A stretch of DNA of 27,365 nt, taken from NCBI GenBank assembly GCA_002352705.1, contig DEIW01000203.1, positions 1 to 27,365 on the forward strand, given 5' to 3'. The stretch comes from Bacteroidales bacterium UBA2764 (GTDB lineage: Bacteria; Bacteroidota; Bacteroidia; Bacteroidales; Paludibacteraceae). Position numbers and translations under genes: made by a program. The notes beneath the pieces were generated by a model, which was not told where the DNA came from, ran no database searches, and saw only the letters and a program-made list of their open reading frames with translations. Positions 7,371-16,641 of this stretch are shown here, piece after piece. Position 1 is the first letter of the stretch. The number at the start of each line of letters is the position of its first letter.

Positions 7371-10300
7371 TCATAATTTATTGATTTCACTTACTTTCTT
7401 ACCTGTCGCATCGTAAATCACTCCCTTTATCAAGATATAAATCTTGTCTTGGTAGATGAACTTAACCGGTTTCTCACTTACTACATCAACTGCGTTGACT
7501 CCTGTCGTGATATCTTCCTTCTGCTCTTTCAGTTTGATAGAGATAGTGAATCGTGTATCGTTAGTCTCTGCATTATTGACGTGGAAGTTATACGGATCCT
7601 CCAACAAGTCAGTCGTAATCTCCGGTGACACCTCATGGTCAGTCACATACAATGCTTCTATGGCATCAGCCATCACATACGCCCGGTCGGATAATTGCAG
7701 GGTGTAGTCTCCGCCTGCCGGTACTTGATAACCAATAGGTATGCTGTTGGCTGCCGTGGTCTTATCTACGGCGATAAAACTCAGGTTGTCGCCCGGATAT
7801 ACACCGTAGATATTCAACTTCGTGCTGTTCATCATCTTCGTGAAGTCGCCGTCCTGGTCAAACTCAGCCGTGTAGATGTCGTTAATCAGCAAATCCACTT
7901 TGTCTTTACGCTCATCGCTTACCAAGTCAACTGCCAGCATGATATCTTTCTCCGCCTCTTCCTTATACCGTGCAGGAGCAAGATTCTTGTCTTTGCGTGA
8001 GTTGGCAGGAATAACCAATGTGTTGGCTTCTGCATTCTGAATCTGTACGAAGAAGTTCTTGAATGCTGTCAGTGTGGCGGTGCTGGCTTGTTGCGACTCA
8101 AAGGTCTGACCGTCGTCCGTCGTGACTATGTAACGGACGCCTGTCGTAGGATTATCCCATTTCCATTTGCCGTCCCACGGATTTGTATCAGAATGCACCA
8201 GTTTGCCTACTTGGATATCCGTGTTGCTCAGACCTGTTACATCCGACATATACGGGTTACCGATGAGGTTCCATCCGGAGTCGTTGTTCTTCGTAGCCAG
8301 TGCAACGGCGATAGTGATATTCTTATCGGCAGTCTCGCCGCTCTGTACTGCATTGGCGGCCACGCTCATCGGGATACGGTGGATACCGTACCGCTGACGC
8401 GTGTAAGCATGCTCGCTATCCGAACCGTCATATGCGTCCACTTTCTTCGGCATACCGAGGAAGGTATAACCCGTTCCGGCAACCAAAGTTGCAGGCTCTG
8501 CCAGCACTTTCCATCCGGTAGCACCGGTGGCGCGGGCTGCGCCGTCGTAGTACTGGAACTCGAAGCTTCCCGTGTTGCTTGCGCTTACGGCACTGCCATA
8601 GATATCCACAGGATACTTGATAGCAGCAGTGCTTCCGTTGTACGGCAGAACGAAACTGTAGTACTGGTCTTTGGTCGTTACATAATCATAGTTGATGATA
8701 GCAGCCGAGTTGGTGTAGGCACCGCTCGTCGTGTTATTGACCACGAACTGCGGATACTTGTGCTCGTATGTGGCAGCATCCCACCTGGAACCGCCACGCA
8801 ACGTCAGACTTGCCATACCTAACTGTTTGTCTGCGCCGATTACCAATTTACCACCCGGATAAACCGTGATATTCTTGAAGGTATATTTGGTAGCCGTAGC
8901 ACTCAGAGTCGCACCGTCCAAGATAACAACATCAGTCAGTTTGGTCTCATCGGTCTCCATGTCCAGAGGTGCAACTTGACTACCGCTGACGATTGCCGGT
9001 ACAACCAATGACTTGCGTCCGACAATTGCATCGCTACCATTTTGGATAGTGATATTCAGCGGCTCGTTCTTTGCACTGGTCAGCGCGCCTGTCGTCAACT
9101 CAAATACACCGTGGTCTATCTTTGCAGAAGATAAACTTTGTGCACTGCTCGGAGCATCATCGCCTAACTGCGTGATAGCTTTGGTTCCCGAACCGGTGTA
9201 CATCACAACTACGCTGCTTGCTTTCCATTCAACCACTTGGATTTCTGCCGGTTCAACGAAGGTTGCAGGCAGAAGACGAACCTTACCGTCATAAGCTTTG
9301 TTGGTCAGCAATGTTCCGAACACGCCCTTGTTGCTCAGACTTACAGTACGGGCGGATGCATCGCCACCGAGTGTTGTGGCACTGGTCAGCATATAATCCT
9401 TCAAGTCTGCTGTGGTCGGTATCCACTCATATTTCTCCGTTGCATCGCCCATGTAGTTTTTATACATTGCATTTACCTGAATGTTCGTCGTACTACCATT
9501 GAACAATGCCTTTTGGTCCTCTGCTGTTGCAGTAGTTAATTGCTCCGTGAATACCATCCGTGTGCCATATTCGCCTTTACGGCTCGGACGAACGGTCTGC
9601 ATACCCCATTTGGTATAAGTCGGAGCGTAGGTTGCAGTTGTCGGGTCGCTTGCGTTATCTACTTCTATCAGCACACCTGTTGTCGAACTGGTATTCTCCG
9701 TGCAGTTGGCTGGCAGGGCATACCACTTGTCGCCCCACTTGGCTGCAATCACAAACTCTGCCGGTACGTGGCGACCTTGCACATCGCCGGTTGCGGTAGA
9801 GACCTCTGTCGGTGTTGCGTCACCGTCACTTACTGTCACTGTTGCGTCCTCAATGCCATCTGTTGTTGCCGTCGGAGTGTATTCTACATAAATAGGAGTA
9901 ATGCCGACTTTGTTGCTCACTACAGGAATATTCACGCTCGCTGCGTACGTACCATTGGACGTGAGGCTGAACTTGAATGCGCTGTTGTCCGAAGTAACCG
10001 TCAGGTTTGCAGTTGCAATGTTCGAAGCGGAAACGGTCAGTACACTTGCTGCCTTGATGTTCTTTCCTGCTGTGGAAGTTACTTTCACTTGTCCGTGCAA
10101 TTCAATATTCGGCGTAGTCGAAGGATTCGTTGTAAACGTACGGTTCGTACAACTTCCCAAATATACACGGTGATAACCACCGGTACCTACACTGGTACGA
10201 CGATAATTCATAAATGTTGCAGATGTACCAGTTCCTTGTGCCATCAATTGACCATAATCGTTTCCTACATAATATGCATCAAATTGATTACCGCTGTTAA

Positions 10301-13300
10301 CCGTTAGTGTCCATTCGGAGTTCGTTGCACTTGCTCTTTGTTTGATTTCATCGCTGCTTTCTCCGTATAGATAATTTCCGGTCTTCTTGTCTTTGATGGT
10401 CCAGTTGCCATTCTCCAGTTTCGTGAAAGTAAACTCGGTGGCTTCTTCACAAAGAGCAGTACTATAATAACGTTTCTTATCTACATAATCTTTTGCATAT
10501 ACGCGTCTCTCTCCACCGTAACCGTCATCGCTACCGCTCTGTATGAAATAGATGTAGTAGTCGCCACCGTTAATCTGGTCAAACGGCTCATTGTCCTCAA
10601 AGCGCGTGAAGACAGGGTACAAATCAATGTTTGCCGAAGCGACGGTAATCGTGTTACCACTAATGCCGTCGGTGCCGCCATAAACACCGGAACTTGCCGG
10701 AGCGGTGGTTGATTCTGTATAATCAGCCGTACGCCAGCCTAAGAACGTCCAGCCGTCAAAGGTTGCCGTCGGGAACGTACTTACTACTGTCGCATCAGCT
10801 AAGTCTTTATAGCTTGCCTCCGGATGTCCGACTGCCCAGTTAATGGTCGTTCCGTTGTCATGGAAAGTAATGTCATAATCCGAAGCACAACTCATCGTGC
10901 GGTAGTAATATTGACCTTCTGCTGTAACAAATGCGATATCTGTAGGGCCACTGGTGTTGTATGCCTTAAATCCGGTTCCGCTGCTATATTGTAGATAGCG
11001 ACCGCTACCTATGCCCAGCACATGCCATAAATCACCGTTTTTAGTCATTGTCCAATAATATGGGGTTGCTTCGTCAAGAGCCAAAGAAGTTGACGAACCC
11101 GCATATTTCAGATATTTGCCATCGGCTTGCTGGATGGTATATTTACCTCCGTCAGTAGCTGTATATTTGATATAGAATACATTTGCTCCGGCTGCATTGG
11201 TTTCTGGCAGTTTGCTGTTATTGCAAGCACCTGCATATACGGTCCCACCATTGGAAATCTTATACGCGCCACTCATACCTGCCACGAACGCAGACGATGT
11301 GCTGGTCTTGCGGTAGATAGCATAGAGTGTTACATCTTCATCCGGTGTATAGGTGCTTGTCCCGGCTGTAATCTCTAATTCCGGCAACAACGACATCGGT
11401 GCGATAGCTGTTTTGCTCCAACCGGCAAAGGTCCATTCTGCACTACACGGAGTGGTTGCAGCAGGTACGTCTATTGCTGCACCAGCAGAAGCCTGCGTCA
11501 CAGGAGTCGGTGTGCCCTGATTGTTGAACGTCACCGTGTGTACGCGCTCGTAGCGTGCGTATAATGTAATAGGTGTCTCACCCACGCAGGTTATCACTTC
11601 ATCCGGATTGTAATGCGTTCCGCTTCCGTTGGCGTTCGTTGCCCAGTAGCTAAACTTGTATCCGTCGCATGTCGGAACGGTAGAACAGATGGTATATTCA
11701 TCGTCATGCTCCGACCACTTATAACCGGTAACACCCGTACAAGGAGTTATCGTCGAACCCGGGAAGTTTGCAGTATTCGCATCGTAGGTCAAATCAAACT
11801 CAGTAACAACACAACCGCAGTCATCCAACGTGTAACCATAAATTGCTGGAGGACCAAAATGCAGGTTAACACTATTGATTTGGAAAGATGAAGCACTGGT
11901 AAATATATAAATCGACGATGACTCCAGTGATGAGACATCTACCTCTACATCATGATTTCCTGATGTCGGGTCACCCGTATTATAGTTAAACTGATGGCTT
12001 ATAGCTCCGGATGTACTAACAGACGTATTGAAATATATAGTACGTGTATCTGCACTGGTAGCAGCATAGTTTACAGTTATTGTACTAATATTTCCGGCGG
12101 TTGTAGGAGTTTTAAGATAATAATAGGTTGAACTTTGATATTTAATTCGCAGTACACTTTGTTTATTTCCGACATATCCATTAGTACTCCATGTGGAACC
12201 ATCAGTTGCATTTATATTGCTTGTAGTTCCATAGGCATGATCGCCTCCGCTTCCCAGAGTCGCTATATCTGTACTTGTCAACTCATTATCTCCGCTTGCG
12301 CCTGCGCCCGTCTTGCTATAAACCGCATAATAGGTCTTGTCGCTTGTGATAGCACCTGAAGTTGCACCGCCTGCTATATAACTCGGCGTTGTTGCCCATG
12401 TGCCACTGCCGTTCGGCGCGGTCTCTGTCCAGCCCAAGAACGTCCAGCACCACTTCTCGCTTGCTATACCCGTGATGGTCGGGAACGTGAACGTGTGGTT
12501 GTCCAGCACATGATTTCCTGAAGGACCACCGCTAATCGAACCGCCGCCTGTCGGAACATTGAATGTCAAGTTACGCCAGTTTGCTGTCCATTGAGCTGTC
12601 AATGTCACATTCGCTGCAGGCATCGTGAAGGTCGCACCTGCCACATAGGTCTGCGGCGTAGCCTCATTGCTCAACCAGCCACTGAAGATATATCCGCTCT
12701 TGGTAGGCTCGGTTCCGCAGACAGTATATGTCATGCCTGCTCCGCATGTCTCATTCGCGCACACATTGGTTCCGCCAACGCGGTCATACGTTACCGTGAA
12801 GTTCTGCGCCCAATGAGCCCAAATAGTAGTGTTCCCGGTTACATCATAGTTGTCTCCAGCGTCACCTTTCTTTACACCACCGCTGGATGCAGACCACCAA
12901 CCTAAGAACGTGTAACCGTCACGGGCATCAGGTGTCGGAAGAGTCGTTGACGTGCCGTCGCAAGAAGTCGTGAACGAAGCAGGGGTACCGGTTCCGCCAT
13001 TATAGTTGAAATTAACCGTTCTGGCATCTCCAAACGGCCGGAATTCAATAGCAGAAGAAGTTACCGTACACGTACTACTATACGAAACGACCTTATAGTG
13101 GTATGTGTTACATTTTGTTAATCCGCTGATACTTCCTGAATTGGTTGCACTGGTGCTGATATTATCCTTTACTACCGCATTACCATTATCCACATCAATT
13201 ACTTGGAACTTGGTAATACCGGCTGTAGAGGCAGGTAAAGTCCAGCCCAATGTCACGGAAGTATTGGTCATCGAGTTAACCACCACATCCGTTACCGGTT

Positions 13301-16300
13301 GCAGCGAGCAGCATTGTGTTGTATAATCTACATAACCCGGATCTTGTTTGTAGATTTTCAATCTCATGTAGCTGTTGTTTAGCGTGTTATACATTTGCCA
13401 TTTGTTGGAGTAGTATTCCAACCAACTATTCCCTCCTGAATATTTAATATAGAAATAATTACTTGTTTCTGCATTCACAATGCTAAATGTATTACCTGCA
13501 ATAGCATATGACAAAGTAGTAGCGAGTTTATTGCTTGCATCCTTGCATATTTTCCAATTGCTTTCAACTGCCTCCAAAGTATGTGTATTTGTGCTTGCGC
13601 TAACAGTAATTTTTCCCTCTGTCTCTGTAGGAGCACTACCACCTTTATGGTCTGTACTGGTACTGAATATCTGTCCACCGGATTGCTCGGCAACAATAGC
13701 AATGACATCTCCATCCGCTAACTGTGACAAACTGGTCACACGGCTGAAAGAAGTACTTCCCACACCACCTGTATTCGCAAATACCGCGTAGTAGTTTACA
13801 TCACTGGCACCCATCGTTCCGCCCGGAGACATCGTAGTTATCAAGTCTGTCGGAGCGTCTGTCGCATCAGAATACGTCGAATTGGCTGTCCATCCTACAA
13901 AATGCTCTCTGTTGCCGCAATACGCCTCTATTGCGGATGCCGTCTCGGTGGTTTGGTCCGGAATGGCTGCTCCTTCGCGGACATCTGTCTCTTGAATCTT
14001 CGTCCCGGTTGCCCAATACGTCACTTTGTGCGTTGGAATAGCCTCAAAGTTAATACGTACCGTACAATCCGTACTCGGCGTTACGGTAAACGTATTGTCG
14101 CCGTTATTCGTCACACTGGCTGTACCGGCTGTTACGGTATAACCGCCTGCACCACTGACTACACGATAACCATCAACCGGCGAAGCCGTAATCGTCATAT
14201 TCGTAGTAGTGCTCTGGGAAGCCGGAGATACAGCACCATGACTGACATTGCTACTCATCGCCGTTACCGTGAATGACTCCGGCGTTACGCTACCTTCCAA
14301 TGCCGCTTTGACTGCATCGGCACCGGTACTGGTCACACTCAAACCTCCGGATTGTGCATAGTCATACTCGCCCACTGCCAATCCTGCTGCCAAACGGATA
14401 TAAACAGTCTGCTCGCTTACCGTTCCGGTTGAAGGTGTGAAACTAACCGAACTCGTGTATGTTCCACCAACCGTCTTACATACCTGATAATTACTCGGAG
14501 CAGTAACAACCAAATTGGCTGACAAATGTTCACCGCTTACCGTGAAACTCTGTGCCGCACTCGGCCCGTGATTGTATTCATACGTAAACTCAGTAAAGCT
14601 TGAGCCTAAGGTTACATACGGATCAGTCGATTTCTGAACGTAGAAAGTAAATGTTTGATCTGCAATATTTCCTCCGTTAGAAGTGTATGTTCTCCATTCA
14701 CCATCGTTATACACGCCAAGGTAACGAGTCAGTGCACTACTCTTAATATAATCATCGTCAATGACGTATGTATTGTTAGTGCCTGTAGTACCGACACTCA
14801 ATCCTTTATTATTATCAATACAATATAAGAAAACATCATCATCTCCATCTCTATTGATGGTGAATTCTCCGCTTACTTTGTTGTAATTGATATTCCATTG
14901 TAAATCGGTTCCACCATAGGACAAAGTAGCACGTCCTGCAGCAATCATATCTTCTACATCAACAGCGACAGGAGGATAGGTGGATGTTGTCGTTGCATTT
15001 TTCAATGCATAATCTACTTCACTGGCACCTCCTACATCTTTCGAGGATACTATAATCACCTTGTCTTTCGGACCAATATCTTCAAGGTCAGTCAAGAAAT
15101 ACAAGTTTGGATCAACAATAACATTAAACGTAATAGGTACATTAACCGTTGTAGCATCCAAAGCTGTCAATTGGATATTGGCAGTTTTGGTTGTTGTTGC
15201 AGCGTAAGAACCTGTATAAGTGATGGTTATTGTACCACCGGCACCTTCTGCGGTTGCTTTGGCTATGCTGGTTGTACTGATACTGAATGAACCGGCGTCT
15301 GCTCCGTTTAAGGTCGCAGAAATAGCACCTTTCAGGTGAGTTCCGGTAATTGTTACACTTGTTGTGCTCGGAGCTACACCAACAGCGGTGCTCCAACTTA
15401 CACTTACCGGAGTTGCTATAATCGTTGGCTTGAACACCGTTCCGCTTAATGCCACATTGACTGCAGACTCCAACCCACAACCGCTGATAGACACATTGCC
15501 GGAATATTCGCCTGCACTCTTTCCAGAAGCCAAACGTACATATACAGTAGTTGCTACCAATGTGCCGCTTACACCAGTAAACGTAATACTGTTTGCCCAA
15601 CCGGAACCGCTTGCCTTACTTACTTGGAAATTCGTCGGAGCCGTAACTGTCAGCGTACCGCTTTCCAGATTGCTACCACTCATGCTGAAACTCTTCGCTG
15701 CACTCGGACCGGCACCAACAATATAATCCAACTCTGTCAAACTTGCCGGACTTACCAACAAAGTCGGATCAGTCGTCGAACACAAAGTACGATAGTTGCT
15801 ATAGGTCTTTGCGCTACGCGTAAAGTTTGCTGTCACGGTAACATTCTTGGTTACGGATGTTAAATTATCCGTAACTGTCCAGTTATTAAATGCATAGTTA
15901 TAAGTTGCATCCGAAGCATGAGGAGTTGCCGTAACTGTTGTTCCTCCAATCGTTACTGTGTTACCGCTCTTTGTAATAGCCGTACCGCTTGCCACACCTG
16001 TCAATTGTGCTGAAGGAGACACTGTTCCATAACCTGCAGGACTAACAGCAAAATCAACCGTATAACCAGATGCTGCTGGTGTATATGTAACACTTACGCT
16101 TTGCAATCGCCAGTGTCCACTACCGGAAGCACGAGTGAGTGTAACCGAAGATGCACTTCCTGTCCAAGTACCGGTAGCTGTTGATAATGTATATGTTCCT
16201 ACATCGGACACACCATTAGGTGCTGCATACCCATTGGCAGAAAAAGTGAACACTATATTTGTCAGTGTCCCGCTGCCGGCATCAACCGTAACAGTTCCGC

Positions 16301-16598
16301 CTGCATACGTGCGCATACCACTACCGGTGTTGTAATACTTTCCGTCATTACCACCTCCGGCAAATGTAATGGTCACGCCAGTGCTCGTTCCAATATCAAA
16401 TGGATCGAGATATTGCACACCATTCTCTAACCCAAGATCAGCAAATGTAATACTCGCCGTAGCTCCCCACACCTGCAAACTACCTAACAATAGGGCGCAA
16501 AGGAGGAGTCCTAGACTTTGTAACTTTCTCAATGTACTTAACGCACTGATAGAACGAGAGTTACGAACATTTTTCTCTATATTAAAATTTGCTTTCAT
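7371..16598 (-). CDS. Giant (3075-aa) secreted multidomain surface protein with Listeria-Bacteroides repeats and T9SS-like tail
   Basis: One uninterrupted frame. Residues 28-46 are a late signal peptide after a basic 27-residue front. Rough domain order: N-terminal jelly-roll-like domain (47-175); divergent InlB B-repeat (178-262); two copies of an Ig-like domain with T-V-Y-V/I-R-L-A-(S/A)-G (about 277-385 and 667-777); more InlB-type units with GW and YYAVFA ends (777-940); a lectin-like beta module (946-1090); a fibronectin type III domain (1097-1190); Listeria-Bacteroides (Flg_new) repeats with GYTFLGWW and TIWAHWA (1193-1343); further mixed repeats and lectin-like modules to about 2150; a long beta-rich C-terminal half; and a terminal KIYILIKGVIYDATGKKV tail like short T9SS sorting signals. 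It is probably an adhesin or cell-surface scaffold. It follows the 520-aa gene by 43 bases with no separate promoter box. Confidence 0.85.
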   Translation of the reverse strand: MKANFNIEKNVRNSRSISALSTLRKLQSLGLLLCALLLGSLQVWGATASITFADLGLENGVQYLDPFDIGTSTGVTITFAGGGNDGKYYNTGSGMRTYAGGTVTVDAGSGTLTNIVFTFSANGYAAPNGVSDVGTYTLSTATGTWTGSASSVTLTRASGSGHWRLQSVSVTYTPAASGYTVDFAVSPAGYGTVSPSAQLTGVASGTAITKSGNTVTIGGTTVTATPHASDATYNYAFNNWTVTDNLTSVTKNVTVTANFTRSAKTYSNYRTLCSTTDPTLLVSPASLTELDYIVGAGPSAAKSFSMSGSNLESGTLTVTAPTNFQVSKASGSGWANSITFTGVSGTLVATTVYVRLASGKSAGEYSGNVSISGCGLESAVNVALSGTVFKPTIIATPVSVSWSTAVGVAPSTTSVTITGTHLKGAISATLNGADAGSFSISTTSIAKATAEGAGGTITITYTGSYAATTTKTANIQLTALDATTVNVPITFNVIVDPNLYFLTDLEDIGPKDKVIIVSSKDVGGASEVDYALKNATTTSTYPPVAVDVEDMIAAGRATLSYGGTDLQWNINYNKVSGEFTINRDGDDDVFLYCIDNNKGLSVGTTGTNNTYVIDDDYIKSSALTRYLGVYNDGEWRTYTSNGGNIADQTFTFYVQKSTDPYVTLGSSFTEFTYEYNHGPSAAQSFTVSGEHLSANLVVTAPSNYQVCKTVGGTYTSSVSFTPSTGTVSEQTVYIRLAAGLAVGEYDYAQSGGLSVTSTGADAVKAALEGSVTPESFTVTAMSSNVSHGAVSPASQSTTTNMTITASPVDGYRVVSGAGGYTVTAGTASVTNNGDNTFTVTPSTDCTVRINFEAIPTHKVTYWATGTKIQETDVREGAAIPDQTTETASAIEAYCGNREHFVGWTANSTYSDATDAPTDLITTMSPGGTMGASDVNYYAVFANTGGVGSTSFSRVTSLSQLADGDVIAIVAEQSGGQIFSTSTDHKGGSAPTETEGKITVSASTNTHTLEAVESNWKICKDASNKLATTLSYAIAGNTFSIVNAETSNYFYIKYSGGNSWLEYYSNKWQMYNTLNNSYMRLKIYKQDPGYVDYTTQCCSLQPVTDVVVNSMTNTSVTLGWTLPASTAGITKFQVIDVDNGNAVVKDNISTSATNSGSISGLTKCNTYHYKVVSYSSTCTVTSSAIEFRPFGDARTVNFNYNGGTGTPASFTTSCDGTSTTLPTPDARDGYTFLGWWSASSGGVKKGDAGDNYDVTGNTTIWAHWAQNFTVTYDRVGGTNVCANETCGAGMTYTVCGTEPTKSGYIFSGWLSNEATPQTYVAGATFTMPAANVTLTAQWTANWRNLTFNVPTGGGSISGGPSGNHVLDNHTFTFPTITGIASEKWCWTFLGWTETAPNGSGTWATTPSYIAGGATSGAITSDKTYYAVYSKTGAGASGDNELTSTDIATLGSGGDHAYGTTSNINATDGSTWSTNGYVGNKQSVLRIKYQSSTYYYLKTPTTAGNISTITVNYAATSADTRTIYFNTSVSTSGAISHQFNYNTGDPTSGNHDVEVDVSSLESSSIYIFTSASSFQINSVNLHFGPPAIYGYTLDDCGCVVTEFDLTYDANTANFPGSTITPCTGVTGYKWSEHDDEYTICSTVPTCDGYKFSYWATNANGSGTHYNPDEVITCVGETPITLYARYERVHTVTFNNQGTPTPVTQASAGAAIDVPAATTPCSAEWTFAGWSKTAIAPMSLLPELEITAGTSTYTPDEDVTLYAIYRKTSTSSAFVAGMSGAYKISNGGTVYAGACNNSKLPETNAAGANVFYIKYTATDGGKYTIQQADGKYLKYAGSSTSLALDEATPYYWTMTKNGDLWHVLGIGSGRYLQYSSGTGFKAYNTSGPTDIAFVTAEGQYYYRTMSCASDYDITFHDNGTTINWAVGHPEASYKDLADATVVSTFPTATFDGWTFLGWRTADYTESTTAPASSGVYGGTDGISGNTITVASANIDLYPVFTRFEDNEPFDQINGGDYYIYFIQSGSDDGYGGERRVYAKDYVDKKRYYSTALCEEATEFTFTKLENGNWTIKDKKTGNYLYGESSDEIKQRASATNSEWTLTVNSGNQFDAYYVGNDYGQLMAQGTGTSATFMNYRRTSVGTGGYHRVYLGSCTNRTFTTNPSTTPNIELHGQVKVTSTAGKNIKAASVLTVSASNIATANLTVTSDNSAFKFSLTSNGTYAASVNIPVVSNKVGITPIYVEYTPTATTDGIEDATVTVSDGDATPTEVSTATGDVQGRHVPAEFVIAAKWGDKWYALPANCTENTSSTTGVLIEVDNASDPTTATYAPTYTKWGMQTVRPSRKGEYGTRMVFTEQLTTATAEDQKALFNGSTTNIQVNAMYKNYMGDATEKYEWIPTTADLKDYMLTSATTLGGDASARTVSLSNKGVFGTLLTNKAYDGKVRLLPATFVEPAEIQVVEWKASSVVVMYTGSGTKAITQLGDDAPSSAQSLSSAKIDHGVFELTTGALTSAKNEPLNITIQNGSDAIVGRKSLVVPAIVSGSQVAPLDMETDETKLTDVVILDGATLSATATKYTFKNITVYPGGKLVIGADKQLGMASLTLRGGSRWDAATYEHKYPQFVVNNTTSGAYTNSAAIINYDYVTTKDQYYSFVLPYNGSTAAIKYPVDIYGSAVSASNTGSFEFQYYDGAARATGATGWKVLAEPATLVAGTGYTFLGMPKKVDAYDGSDSEHAYTRQRYGIHRIPMSVAANAVQSGETADKNITIAVALATKNNDSGWNLIGNPYMSDVTGLSNTDIQVGKLVHSDTNPWDGKWKWDNPTTGVRYIVTTDDGQTFESQQASTATLTAFKNFFVQIQNAEANTLVIPANSRKDKNLAPARYKEEAEKDIMLAVDLVSDERKDKVDLLINDIYTAEFDQDGDFTKMMNSTKLNIYGVYPGDNLSFIAVDKTTAANSIPIGYQVPAGGDYTLQLSDRAYVMADAIEALYVTDHEVSPEITTDLLEDPYNFHVNNAETNDTRFTISIKLKEQKEDITTGVNAVDVVSEKPVKFIYQDKIYILIKGVIYDATGKKVSEINKL

Positions 16599-16641
16599 AA
16601 TCGTTTCAATTTTAATTGTTAAACATCCTTTCTCTCATTCA

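Noticed and set aside
9540..10307. 255-codon plus-strand frame opposite the giant gene
   Set aside because: Very Cys-rich antisense translation of Thr/Ala codons; no start context or family.
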